A stretch of DNA of 64,000 nucleotides from Cephalotus follicularis (Eukaryota; Streptophyta; Magnoliopsida; Oxalidales; Cephalotaceae). Position 1 is the first letter of the stretch, and each line of letters starts with the position of its first letter. The notes beneath the pieces are model-generated. The model did not search any database and was not told where the DNA came from. It worked only from the letters and a program-made list of their open reading frames with translations. Below are positions 9,316-20,280 of this stretch, piece by piece. Where the stretch lies: assembly GCA_001972305.1 (NCBI GenBank), contig BDDD01001761.1:36930-100929 (forward strand), in the 5' to 3' direction. The translations under genes and the position numbers were made by a program.

Positions 9316-10964
9316 GAGACACATGTCATTTAGTGAAAGGATAACATCAGGGAGATGTTACTTTGCTAGTAAGCATTTCATATGCTGGATATAGGTCCAT
9401 GCATTGCACGATGAAATATTTCGAGTTGAGGGTTGAAATGTATGAAAGAGAGTGTTTCATCTTATCGTACGCGTCAACGCCATGAAGAACATGTGTTGAC
9501 GCCTATATAGGAAGAGATAGTGAGTCTCATCCGTCCTTACACGTCGATGCAATGAAGATCATTGCGTTAACGCTATGATAGGAGGATGCATCACGTCGAC
9601 GTCATGAAGAGCATGCGTTGACGCTATGGATTCCAGGGACTTACACGTTGATGCCATGAAGAGCATGTGTTGGTGCGAAGACTGTAAGTGTCAAAGCACC
9701 TGTTTCATCTTATCATTGGCATTGACGCCTTGATAAGATGAGACTCATGGCGTTGACACCATCCTGGTCTGACAGACAGCACTTACTGATTGAAGACGAA
9801 TTAGTGAGATAAAAGGGAGGTGTATTCAAGAAGATAGAGAGTTGACTTGAATATTTTAATGAGAGAGTATATAAGACAAGAGGTCTTACATAGTCAAATA
9901 CACTTTACTCTTTCTCTCTCTCTCTCTCTTCCCTGGCTATTTCTCTTCCTTCTCTCTTCGATCTGGTTTGCGTACACGTTGACGCCATCGGTTAGGCGTC
10001 GACGCCAAAATCGCCTGGATTGAAGAGCAGCCATTTTCAACCATCCTTTCACCCCTCAAAGTTCAATATAGGTGGAGATGATTTGTTCCTTGCATCTTAT
10101 CTTTATCTATAGAGTTTTAGTATAGGTTAAACACATAGACCTCCATCATCTTCTTCCTTATGCGTGGCTTAAGGAGGAGCTTGGAGCTTTCTTTGAGTTT
10201 TGGGATTAAAGTGATGAGGGAACTCTTGAAGAAAAGAGCCATCACCTTGAGGTAATCTTTTCTTGTTTCCCTTCTTGTGGATTCAGATTGGGGCTAGGGT
10301 TGAGATTTTGTGGTTTTTTTTTGTTTGTCTTGTGTTGGAATTGTATGTTATGGGTTATAGCATGTATTTTCGAATTTTCGAGTTGTGGTTAGGGTTTGTC
10401 AACCCTTGGCCGAACCCCCTAGTTTCTTGGAGGAAACCGTTGCAATCCCTTTGGGTTAGGGATTACCTTTGTTCGGGTTTGTGGGTCAATTGCTTAGGGT
10501 TTATGGGTGTTCCCTTAATGCAATTGTTTATGACCAAAGTGAGAGTTTACGGGCAACTCTTACTCCAAAACCGTTTCTCGCTTATGCTTGGATCAGTATG
10601 TTGGTTTGGCTTGATGCTCTATTAGGGTTCCTGGGCTTATTGGGACAGTTGTGGACATTGGTTAAGGTATCTCATTACTTGGGGATCAATCATTCGATTG
10701 AAAATTAAAATTGATCACCCTTTACACCTAATGCCTATAATTGATATGTTTGTTTTCTTCCGCTGCGTTTAGAGCCAATCTCTGTTCCCAACATGACCAA
10801 GGGGCACATTCATCAACCAAGACATATGCATATGCATGACATCATCATATAAGCATAACATGGGGCATATCATGCATGCACTCCACATAACTTATTTTGT
10901 AGGTTATGCACATGTGATACAAACTAGTTTGAGATAATTGCTTGAAAATCTCACATCATATCAA
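9316..10964 (+). other. LTR-like DNA with palindromes and TATA box, affiliation unresolved
   Basis: No coding domain. Palindromes of the GCGTCAACGCC/ACGTCGACG type occur at about 9465-9760 and again at 9976-10003. A TATA box TATATAAG lies at 9868-9875 and a (CT)n run at 9907-9930. The stretch near 10750-10793 (CTTCCGCTGCG, then TTCCCAACA) looks like the end of a Copia LTR. The order of palindrome array, TATA and leader resembles an LTR on the plus strand. I found no matching partner, terminal duplication or primer site, so boundaries are unknown. Confidence 0.4.
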
Positions 10965-11161
10965 AACAATTGATTCGTTTCCGACCTCAAGTATGTTGCT
11001 ACACAAGAAAGGTTAACTTCATACTCAAGTACATTGCTACACGAGAAGGGCTTATTTCTTTTTATCCAACTTCAAGTACCTTGCTAGACGAGAAGAGTCG
11101 TGATCGACCTCTACATGAGACAGGCCAACCTTTTGAAATTTCACTATCTGACTTCAAGTAC
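10965..11161 (+). repeat. Minisatellite (about 44-bp unit), left part
   Basis: Degenerate copies of TCAAGTACGTTGCTACACGAG. The array is cut by element C at the duplicated AGTAC (11157-11161) and continues at 27786. The block CCAACCTTTTGAAATTTCAC at 11125 recurs at 27931 and 28109, 177-178 bp apart once element C is removed. The array therefore has a higher-order period of four subunits. Confidence 0.9.
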
Positions 11162-11333
11162 TGTAATAACCGCAAATTCAATTCGTGTAAATTGCAATAT
11201 TGATTAATAAAATGTGCACTCATTTGAATTTAATGTCCAATTATTATAAAATGGTGATTGGTAATTGTTTGGGATGAATGGGTGTACAATTGGTGCAGTA
11301 TCAAACTTAAGAAACCCTAAAACAGCCATCGAC

Positions 11334-11412
11334 AGCCGACTGTCACAGGGGACCAGTCGACTGCCTAAGGCGTGAGTGGACAGTCGACTGCCCAATGCAT
11401 CCAGTCGACTGG
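11334..11412. repeat. First CAGTCGACTG cluster in 5' LTR of element C
   Basis: AGCCGACTG at 11334, then AGTCGACTG at 11355, 11382 and 11403 (spacing 21, 27, 21). Three copies are the perfect 10-bp palindrome CAGTCGACTG or differ by one base. The cluster is conserved in the 3' LTR at about 25317-25396. Confidence 0.9.
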
Positions 11413-12476
11413 AATGGTATTGCACAGGCACCTGGCAGGCGCATAGACAGTAATGCCAAGTGTTCTAAAGGTGGCATGCATGGGAAATACGTGTCACCAA
11501 CTGCCATAACATGCAAAATATAGTGCTTGCATGCCCTCTATTCCTTCTGCAATTTGCAGACCTGCAACCTGCAAAATTAGAAGAGGAAAGGTGAGAAAGA
11601 GATAGAAAGAAGAGAGGAAAAGAAATGCATGTGATGAGAGAAGGAGGAGTTAAAGGACTCTAACGAATTCAAGGTCCCTGAGCCATATATCAGTTATGCA
11701 TGAGCTGAGAGTGAGTGTTAGAAACACTGAATATTGAGGAGAGTTGCTGGAATTATTAGAGCTTGTATTGAGGAATTGTAGAGAACTCAAAGAAGGAGAC
11801 TTGGAAGCTTGGATTCTCCTGGTAAGTTCCCATTCGAACTCACTGTTATTGTGATAATAGTTTATCTAAGTGGATGATCAATATCTCCTGATAAATGGTT
11901 AAGGATAACAATCTCTTGAATTGATTTAGAAATGGCAATGAGAGGGAGAAGAATATGAATTTGGAACTTTGAGAGTTTAAGTAACTTTAACTCGAATTAT
12001 AGTTGTTGATTAGTTGTTATAAACTTACTAATTTCCTTAAGTATACCTACTGTTGAACATGCAAATCAGTAGATGGATTGAGTAAGTTATTTGGAATATG
12101 GGAAAGTGTTTTAAATGGGATTAGAGACTTAGAAGTTCTAGTAATCCTTGATTCAACCAGATAATGATTATAGTAATTGATTAGTATATATACATACTGA
12201 TTTCATGTATATATCTCCTGTCGCAAATGCAAATATAGACTGAAAACTACTGGAATTAAAGAAGTGATTGGTGAAAGAGGATTGGAAACTCAAAGAGAAA
12301 GATCATTCTAATCGATCTTGGGATAAGCTATTGAGGTAGGGGTAATGACATGTTTATGGAAGATATTTTATGCATATCATGTATGTTTATGATCTATGTG
12401 ATTGCATGAGTCGAATGGGTTAGAAATTGAACTTTGAAATACATAAACTGCTACTGCCTGCATTTCTGGGCAGAAG

Positions 12477-12591
12477 CAGTCGACTGTTCTTCATGACAGT
12501 CGACTGCTCAATACATCCAGTCGACTGCCAAAATAAAACAGTCGACTACTTAACCCAAAACAGCCGACTGTTCTTGAGAGCAGTCGACTGT
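12477..12591. repeat. Second CAGTCGACTG cluster in 5' LTR of element C
   Basis: Six copies begin at 12478, 12498, 12519, 12540, 12562 and 12582: spacing 20, 21, 21, 22 and 20 bp. Four are perfect CAGTCGACT(G/A). Spacer sequences are unrelated to one another. The cluster is kept in the 3' LTR near 26459-26573. Confidence 0.92.
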
Positions 12592-13346
12592 CCTGGGTAA
12601 AATTATTGACATAGGTCCTGTTTGGGACCAATTTAATTGCTACTGTCCTTGTTATCGTTTCTGTATATGCTATTGTTAATTAGTATATACTAGTAACTGC
12701 TACAAACCCTATTGATTCCATATTTACACGGATTGAACAAACTATGTGCTATATGCACAATTTATGATATTAAATATCATTTTCAAATGAAAACTTATTG
12801 TTTAAAAGAACTACTGATTTTTCCTCCTATGTGAGGCACCTACTGTTTTGTTCCCAAACTGGGAACCACTACTGTATTGATATCGTTTTCCTCATTTGAG
12901 ACGTACAATCACTGAAATGTTATATGTTTCTAAAGAAAACACTTTGATATTGCATATTAATTATATATGTAATATTATTATTGAATTGCACTGATTGAAT
13001 TGATTGTCTATGCATATTGCCGATTAGTCGACTGATGGTCCTATCTGCCAGGAGTTGGCTAGAGTACACACCAAAACTGCCTGCAATGCAGAGCTTGATT
13101 GTTAACTGCCCGCTTAATGCCGGTAGTACTGTTTACCTCCTATCATCAGCGGAGTTGGGGTGATAGCTAGGTGGCTCGACGAAGGCTAGGGGTTAGCGAC
13201 GTCTTGAGCCCAATACTGGTCTTCGGACAAACCACTGGATTGATTCATTGTACCCTTGTGCGGTATTCTTACATATGGATTGTCTATGGCCACTTGGCAT
13301 GATTGCTTATATATTGGCACATTTAAATGATATTTTGAATATAAAC

Positions 13347-14603
13347 TGAAATAATCACTCTTGCAATATACAAGAGGGGGGTGAATTGAATATTGATGTA
13401 AATATCAGAAAATTAAAAACTTTAAAAGTAAAGAGTGAAAGGAAAGAAAAACTTCTCCGATTTAGAGTGGTTCGGCTAACTCTTGCCTACGTCTACTTTT
13501 CCCAAGGGAGCTCATTGAGTTTCCACTATCTCGAATTGATTATGGTAGCAATTCGTTACACCTTACAATTTCGTGATTGACCTTGACCTCAAGACCTTAG
13601 AGGATTCTCCTCTTTTACAAGTGATTGTGAAATGTGTTTACAAGATAACCTCTCCAATATGATTGATATGGCTTATACAGAACACAATATAAATCACACA
13701 GAAGGATTCAAAAGATAGAACACTATAGAGCACTTGAGCTTTTTGACACTAGAATGATTGAATTGATTTTTCTCTTGATGTTGTATAATTCTCTATTTTT
13801 CTTGTAGTAGTTCACTGTCTTCTGAAGGTTTTGAATCTTCAATTTATAGACGAAAGAGTCTTGTAGCCGTTGCATAAATCCTGGAAGCTTTATGATTTAA
13901 AATGTGTTGATGCAACTTTGTTTTTGTCTCTGCTGACATAAAGACGTCGATGTCTTCAGAAAGGCGTCGATGTCTTTGACTGTTACTAGCCGTTCCGTGT
14001 TTCCCGGGTCAATCATTTTGAAAAGACGTCGATGTCTTTTATAGGCGTCGATGTCTTTGCTGGGAATGTGTCCAGGCATTTGAACTTATGTGCATCACAT
14101 CGACTTCTTCTTCAAGGGTCGATGTCTTTTCTGGATTTCGCAGATGAGTCTAGAAAGACGTCGATGTCTATGGTAAGGGATCGATGTCTTTTTTTGGACG
14201 TCGATGTCTTCTAGAACAAGGATCGATGTCTTCGCATAAAATCGACCTGTAACTTTGGCAGCTCAAGACGTCGATGTCTTCTTGGAAGGGATCGATGTCT
14301 TCTGGATAGACGTCGATGTCTTTGCCTGTAAGGATCGATGTTTTTGTTCAATTTCGACCTGTAACTTTGTGCACTAAAGACGTCGATGTCTTTCGTCAAA
14401 GGGATCGATGTCTTTCTCCAAATTTGGCCTGTAACTTTCATAGCTTTAAGACGTCGATGTCTTCTTCAATGAGGATCGATGTCTTTCTCCTTGCAGTTGA
14501 TTTTTGCCTTTTGTGAAGCTTTCTAATATCTTGCACATCAAGTAAACTTGTTAAATGCAAATATGTTATCATCAAAACTAGGATTGAGACTAAATCGTCA
14601 ACA
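13347..14603 (-). repeat. 3' LTR of Copia element B (full length)
   Basis: 1257 bp, complete, ending GTCAACA at 14603 on the plus strand. On the minus strand it begins TGTTGACGATTTAG and ends GAGTGATTATTTCA. A TATA box (TATAAAT, minus strand, 13849-13843) lies about 90 bp downstream of the palindrome array on the transcribed strand. Confidence 0.95.
13943..14485. repeat. 20-22-bp phased GACGTCGATGTC array in LTR of element B
   Basis: TCGATG cores at 14161, 14181, 14201, 14223, then 14271, 14292, 14313, 14335, then 14383, 14405, then 14454, 14476, plus pairs at 13943/13963 and 14025/14044. Two words alternate, GACGTCGATGTCTT and GGGATCGATGTCTT. They approach the palindrome AAGACGTCGACGTCTT. 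Groups are separated by a recurring CTGTAACTTT block. The right LTR repeats the array at about 20907-21422. Confidence 0.92.
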
Positions 14604-15241
14604 ATCTCCCCCTTTTTGATGATGACAAAAATTTGCTCAAAAAGGCATAAACATAAGTGATACAAAATGAGTTATCTTTTAAAATAAGCAATGTTCATAA
14701 GAGAAGAGTTCCATTTGAAAGTGCAGCTTTATTTCCAATGCTTTTGAGCTATTTGAGCTTAATCTCCCATGTTGTTGAGCTATATCAATTAGCTATCTCC
14801 CCCATGACAATATCAAAGAGCAATGCTTTTGAACTTTTATTTCTCCCTATTAGTTATAGGATCTAAACATCATCAACGCAGCAATGCTTTTGAGTTCCAT
14901 ATAAAATCTAACTTTTTGAGCCCTTTATCCCCCTTTTTTGTATAGCATCAAAAAGATAGAAAACATTAGCTCCCCCTTAATAAAAGAAAGGGTAAATAAA
15001 ATATCAATAATATGAACATTATCATATAAACAATTAATACTCCCCCTTACTAAATGAAGATATCAAAATCATATTCACAAAGCATTAACTATAAGATAAA
15101 CATCATAATTCATAAACACAATTTCATAAACAACCATCATATCATTAATAAAACACATTGTTCTTACAAGAAATAAAAAAAAACATAAACATCAAGGTTC
15201 ATTACAACCAAAAACACAAAAAACAAAAACAGCAACAAAGA
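14604..15241 (-). other. 3' untranslated region of element B with repeated polypurine motifs
   Basis: No gene. On the minus strand the polypurine tract AAAAAGGGGGAGAT adjoins the 3' LTR. Four further G-tracts appear as CTCCCCC or TCCCCC on the plus strand near 14797, 14929, 14971 and 15051. The layout matches element A. Confidence 0.75.
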
Positions 15242-15454
15242 TCATGCGGGAGGAGGATCGGAATCGGAGGAGGAGCCGTCGCCCGAAGTCTCTTCGCAAG
15301 TGTCAATAGCCTTGGAAGTGGCGAGCTTTCGTTCCAACCTTTTGAGACGCCTCTTGGTGACTTTTAGATCATAATATATAGTATCATCGACGCTCTCAAA
15401 GTCATATCGAATGGTCAAGTGATCTTTTTCCAAGTTATCAATCCGTGAATTAAC

Positions 15455-16573
15455 TTACCCAAATTTGCTTTCAATCGATGCTTCCATAGAATCAAACCTA
15501 GAGTTCAAAGCATCGAATCTAGCACTCATAAACTCTATCATCCTATCATAATTACTCATGGATGAAGATCCTTGAACTTGAGCAGGTTGAGGTTCTTCTT
15601 GGGCTTCCCATGGAGGTATCTCTTCTTGTTCTTCTCTCTCAACTCTTTGCCCTTGGTCACTCTTTGGGCAGTAGGTCCAAATTCCTCCTTGCTTCTTCCA
15701 TCCCATCCTATTCAATGTGCTCTTATTGTATGTATCCTCCTTCTTGAGCTTCGTTCCAATCTCTCCTTCAAGACGCACCTCATGATGTCGGAAGATTTTT
15801 GTGAGGATGGATCCGAAAGGAAGAACGGATTTCTTTTGTGTAAATGCTCTCACCATGATATGGAGCATAAGAAGGGGGTGACAAAATTCAACCTTTGAGA
15901 TGATGCACCACATAAGAAATGCTTGCATCCGAGATAGTTTTGCATATCCACCACCGGTGGGAAGAAGTTGATGCACAATGAGGTGATGGAGGAGTCTATG
16001 ATCCACAGAAAGTTTATTGGTGCAAAGAGCCATATTCGGGTGAATGTTTGGATCATTGAGATATAGAATGGAAAAAATGTGATTGGGGTGAAAACCCTCA
16101 ACTTCCGGCCATTTTTTATATTCAAAAATGTAAATTCCGGTGTGTGGAATATGAATAATAGAAGCTATAATCCTAGCATCTAGGAAAATACGCTGCCCTT
16201 TGACAGTAGAGGAGAGAGCAAACTCCTCATGAGGGCTAGACACAATCCTAAGATTCATATAAAACTCTTTGACTAGTTTTACATAGAATTGATCCTGAAT
16301 TAGGACAAGAGGAAGAAGGTGAAGGTCATCAAGCCAGGAGACAAAAGAAAATTCATTAGAACAGAAGGCAAGGTCAATGTTTCTACCTCCCATAACTCGT
16401 TTGTCTACAAAAACAGCATTTCGGAGGGGAACTTGCTCTTCGGATTCGGAATCCGATTGAAGAGCTGGGTCAGGGGAAGGTTCCCTAATGTCAAGCTTTT
16501 GCTTTTTATCAGATTTCTTAGGCTGGGAAGAAGAGACAGCCTTCTTAAAAGCAGTTGATTTTGTCCTAACCAT
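15455..16573 (-). CDS. Accessory ORF of Copia element B (plant-transposon-protein type)
   Basis: 372 codons from the ATG at 16573. An upstream in-frame Met at 16609 exists, but the later start gives the family-like N-terminus MVRTKSTAFKK and is preferred. A Lys/Ser-rich tail (about 1-50) is followed by a folded region resembling the 'putative plant transposon protein' domain (about 55-270; LVKEFYMNL, RIIASIIHIP). A Glu/Pro-rich linker and a coiled-coil end (ARFDALNSRFDSMEASIES) complete it. The frame continues past the stop at 15455-15457 to 15242, with another 70 or so coil-forming and acidic residues, so the stop is probably premature. No signal peptide or membrane span. Function unknown. 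The N-terminal tail is discussed as a histone H3-like motif. It lies between RNase H and the 3' LTR in sense orientation, as in element A. Confidence 0.75.
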   Translation of the reverse strand: MVRTKSTAFKKAVSSSQPKKSDKKQKLDIREPSPDPALQSDSESEEQVPLRNAVFVDKRVMGGRNIDLAFCSNEFSFVSWLDDLHLLPLVLIQDQFYVKLVKEFYMNLRIVSSPHEEFALSSTVKGQRIFLDARIIASIIHIPHTGIYIFEYKKWPEVEGFHPNHIFSILYLNDPNIHPNMALCTNKLSVDHRLLHHLIVHQLLPTGGGYAKLSRMQAFLMWCIISKVEFCHPLLMLHIMVRAFTQKKSVLPFGSILTKIFRHHEVRLEGEIGTKLKKEDTYNKSTLNRMGWKKQGGIWTYCPKSDQGQRVEREEQEEIPPWEAQEEPQPAQVQGSSSMSNYDRMIEFMSARFDALNSRFDSMEASIESKFG

Positions 16574-16777
16574 TTTAACAAACACTTGGTATGCATAACT
16601 GACAAACACAGAGAATGAGAAAAACAGCTGAAATGGAAGAGAGAAAAACGAATTTTGAGGATGAAAAAGAGTGGAGTAGATGATTTTTGAACTATTAGAA
16701 CGATTTTTGTAAGAAAATCAGAGAATTTTTTTTTTTTTGAAAAGTCCAGAATTAGGGTAAAGTGGAAAATGAGTGTG

Positions 16778-17031
16778 GAGTCGACGTTTTTATGAAAAAG
16801 TCGATATCAGGATGAAAGACGTCGACGTGATTACAAAGACGTCGACGCGTTCTTTAAAAATGAACGAAAGGCATCGACCAAAAGAGCCAGAAAACGATGC
16901 GTTTTAAAAGGCATCGACGCGTTTACAAAGAAGTCAACGTGTTTCAAAGAGAGTTAAAGAAATCGATGTTTTGTGAAAGAGATCGACGTGTTTGCATAAA
17001 ACATGAAAGTTTTTAGAAAAGAAGTCGACGT
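16778..17031. promoter_or_regulatory. Phased GTCGACG array upstream of the element B accessory ORF
   Basis: TCGA/TCAA cores at 16782, 16802, 16823, 16843, 16875, 16915, 16935, 16964, 16984 and 17026. Most steps are 20-21 bp or a multiple. The words (AGACGTCGACGTG, GGCATCGACGCG) resemble the array in the LTR of this element. The array lies 200-450 bp upstream of the accessory start at 16573 and downstream of RNase H. No convincing TATA box was seen. A regulatory role is inferred from the parallel with 5144-5242. Confidence 0.6.
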
Positions 17032-17141
17032 GTTTTTGTAAAAACAGAACAGTATCAAGAAAAAAACACAATAATAATCAACAATCAATCTTCATTTCAA
17101 ATGAACATACAATAAAATCAATCATTCAAACAAATAATTAT

Positions 17142-17995
17142 TCATTCAAGCTCACATAAACCTAATTCTCTTCTAAACTTTGAAAAAGAGTTCTCATCTA
17201 GAGGTTTAGTGAAAATATCCGCAACTTGTTTTTTAGTGGGAATGTATTCTAAAAAAATATCTCCACTTTCAAAATGTTCTCTTAAAAAGTGATATCTAAT
17301 ATCAATGTGCTTTGTCCTAGAATAATGAACAGGGTTCTTTGCTAGACAAATGCTACTAGTGTTATCACATTTTATAGAGACATCTTTTACACAAACACCA
17401 TAATCAATCAATTGTTGCTTTTGCCATAAAATTTGTGCACAACAACTACCTACAGCAATATATTCAGCTTCGGTGGTAGATAAAGCACTGAATTTTGCTT
17501 TTTACTAAACCAAGAAATAAGTATACTTCCTAGGTATTGGCATGAGCCACTAGTGCTCTTGCGGTCAACTTTATAACCACCAAAGTCGGCATCCGAGTAA
17601 GAATGTAAATCAAAATTAGAGTCTCGGGAATGCCATAAGCCTAAAGTAGGTGTATATGCAAGATATTTAAAAATTCGTTTTACAGCAAACACATGAGATT
17701 CCTTTGGGTTTGATTGAAATCGGGCACACAAGCACACCCTAAACAATATATCGGGTCTACTAGCAGTTAAATACAATAAAGAACCTATCATACTTCTATA
17801 AAGCTTTTGATCAACATTTTTACCTTGTTCGTCTTTGTCAAGCTTTGTAGAGGTGCTCATAGGAGTCTTACTTGTTTTAGCTTTCTCCATTCCAAACTTT
17901 TTGAGTATTTCTTTTACGTACTTCGTTTGGTTGATGAAGATTCCCTCTTTGGTTTGTGTTACTTGAAGTCCAAGAAAGAAGTTGAGTTCTCCCAT
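17142..17995 (-). pseudogene. pol: RT C-terminus and RNase H of Copia element B
   Basis: Minus-strand frame from 17995 begins in the late part of Copia RT (MGELNFFLGLQV, GIFINQTKYVKEILKKFGM, GSLLYLTASRPDI). It runs into RNase H (YSDADFGG, DRKSTSG) with a break near 17450. The next frame (17411-17142) holds the RNase H end (KCDNTSSICLAKNP, SRTKHIDIRYHFLRE, KKQVADIFTKPL). RNase H would remove RNA from the RNA:DNA hybrid. The catalytic YVDD region of RT and the whole integrase are missing upstream, so the product cannot be functional. Confidence 0.9.
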
Positions 17996-18585
17996 TGCCT
18001 AGAAGTTGAGACAATGTTGGTTGATTTAAAACTTGCTCTTATTTGTTTTCCTTGTTCGCAAGTATTACATAATTTATCTTTTTGAAAGCTCAATTTAGGA
18101 AGACCTTTTACTAAGTCATGTTTCAAAATTTTAGCAATGGTTCTCATACTAACATGTCCAAGCCTTCTATGCCACATCCAACTATCTTCATTTAGAGAGA
18201 CAAGGCATTTAACATTTTGATTTTGAAGGTCATTTAAATTTATAACATATACATTGCCTTCTCTTTGTCCAATAAACTTAGTAGCGTTATTGTTGTTGTC
18301 TACAACTCTACATGATGTATTTTCGAAAATAACTCTACAATTCTTGTCACACAATTGACTTATGCTCAAGAGATTGTGTTTGAGTCCTTGAACATGCAAT
18401 ACATTAGTAATAGTAATGTCTTTATTACCTATAGAGCCGGTTCCAACGATTTGTCCTTTTGTATTGTCTCCAAAGGTTACGTTTCCTCCTTCTTTTGGTT
18501 TCCAAGTTATAAATAGGCGTTTGTTACCCGTCATATGCTTGGAGCAACCACTGTCAAGGTACCAACGATTCTTCTTTGGTGACAT
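17996..18585 (-). pseudogene. pol: Protease and pre-integrase domain of Copia element B
   Basis: Minus-strand frame from 18585 carries the protease signature WYLDSGCSKHMTG (catalytic Asp in DSG). After it comes the GAG-pre-integrase zinc region (MWHRRLGHVS, then CNTCEQGKQ). The match ends near 18000, where the sequence jumps directly to late RT. The joined frame adds about a dozen unrelated residues before a stop at 17959. Integrase and about two thirds of RT have been deleted. Confidence 0.9.
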
Positions 18586-18602
18586 CTACAAAACAAGAGA
18601 AT

Positions 18603-20238
18603 TTATGTTGAAGACTTTGGTACCCAAGTTGCTTTGGGTCCAGGGGGGTTAGTAATAAATGTTCCTTTTGGAACCCATATAGTTCTTAATTCAAACACTT
18701 TGTTTTTCAAAAGTAAATTTCTCTTGTGCATGTCATTTTTCTTGTGATAACAATTGTGTGTAGTGTGACCATTCCTATTGCAATAGTTGCATGTTATGCT
18801 AGATGAGGTCTTTCTATTATCTTTCTTTTCAAGATATTTTTGAAAATGTTTAACATTGTTCATCTCATCATAACCTAGGCCAGCTTTATTAAAAACACAC
18901 CTTTGAAGTCCTAAGAGATTGTCAAGGTTTTCACTACTATTTGAAAATTTCGAGAATGTCTTTTTAAGAGCATCAATTTCTACTTTTAGGGTCTCATTTT
19001 CTTTTTCTAGAGATATAGTCTTATTATCTAAGGAAGATAGACATTCTATTTCATGTTTTAAATTTACATTCTCTTTATTAAGTGCTTTAATAGTCCTTTT
19101 AAGAGATGACTTTTCTTGACTAAAATTTTCAAGTAATTCAAGAAGTTCACTTACCTCGTTATCATCTTCATCTTCATCGCCATCGCTATCGCTATCATCA
19201 ATTTCCATCAATGCGAGTTGTGCTACTTCTTGGTTCTCCTCTTCTTCGGAGCTTCATTCATCACTATCCGACCATGTAGCTAGCATAGCTTTCTTCTTTG
19301 TGACTGTATCTTTGGTTTTCTTTAACCTTGGACATTCACTTTTGTAGTGTCCGGGTTTGTTGCATTCGAAACATATTATTTCTTCTTTCTTTGTTTCGGA
19401 TTTTGAGGGTAATGATTTTTTGAAGTGTTTGCTTCCAAACTTCTTCTTTGCCTAGTATTTTTTGAATCTTCTTGTGATCAAAGCCATTTCATCATCACTA
19501 TCTTCATCGCTTGAATCCGCTGTAGAAGATTTGAATGCAATGACCTTCTTCTTCTTCTTATCTTGTTCTTCATCATCTTCATGATTTTTGATAGTCATTT
19601 CATGTGTCATGAGTGATCCAAGAAGTTCTTCAAGTGGCAAGGTGTTGAGGTCTTTTGCTTCCTCTATAGCCGTGATCTTAGGCATCCAACTTTTGGGTAG
19701 ACACCGAAGTATCTTTCTTACCATCTCACTATTAGTGTAGCATTTATTTAAAGATTGTAGAGAGTTAATAATATTTGTAAATCGAACAAACATAACCAGA
19801 AATATTTTCATTTTCTTTCATGGAGAACATTTCATATTCTCTTACTAGCATATTTATTTTAGCATCTTTGACTTGATTGGTTCCTTAATAGGTAACCTCT
19901 AGTCTATCCCACATCTCCTTTGCGGTAGTGCATGATGATACTCTATTGAATTCGTTAGAGTTCAAGGCACATATAATAACATGTTTAGCTTTGGCGTTTA
20001 GTTGTACCTTCTTTCTATCATCATCCGTATACGAACTTCTTGGTTTGAGGGTTTTGATACCTTCTTGTGAGATAAAGTGAAGAAGTTCGGGGCCGTCAAT
20101 GATGATGTCCCATAAGTTGAAGTCAAGAGCTTGGATGAATATTGTCATCTTTGCTTTCCAATGACTATAGTTGTTTCCATCGAAAAATGGAGGCTTTGAG
20201 ATGGACATGCTTTCCTTGTTTGACATATTCAATTCCAT
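18603..20238 (-). pseudogene. gag: gag of Copia element B (broken)
   Basis: Starts MELNMSNKESMSISKPPFF at 20238. The first frame stops at 19885-19887, and a frame change near 19790 leads into 19811-19452. Further on are a zinc knuckle CFECNKPGHYKSEC (about 19337-19378), an acidic region, a long coiled coil (about 19150-18930) and a second knuckle CNYCNRNGHTTHNC (about 18763-18804). The frame ends at 18603. This two-knuckle, coiled-coil gag is the Sirevirus type and matches gag of element A. It forms the particle and packages RNA. Stops and at least one frameshift inactivate it. Confidence 0.88.
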
Positions 20239-20280
20239 GAAGGATCTTTGTAACCTCTAACAATTAAGAAATAAGGTTAA

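Larger units (their letters stand above)
11162..13346 (+). repeat. 5' LTR of element C, left part
   Basis: Starts TGTAATAACCGCAAATTC and aligns throughout with 25146-27357. It is interrupted at 13347 by element B, after TATAAAC. The LTR continues at 21437. Relative to the 3' LTR it lacks about 25 bp near 13030 (present at about 27018-27042), besides the 253 bp lost beside element B. Confidence 0.95.

Noticed and set aside
10263..10708. Possible host gene (120-codon frame, hydrophobic)
   Set aside because: Frames overlap, are rich in Leu/Trp/Phe from T/G-rich DNA, show no domain, and lie in LTR-like sequence.
11817..11830. Splice donor GGTAAGTTCC in the element C LTR, possibly a host-gene intron
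   Set aside because: It occurs in both LTR copies (also near 25805) with no coding exon upstream. A leader intron of the element cannot be excluded, but no acceptor could be assigned.
15455..16573. Viral envelope gene (label often given to the third ORF of Sirevirus-like elements)
   Set aside because: No signal peptide, no membrane-spanning stretch, no furin-like site. The protein looks soluble with a coiled coil.
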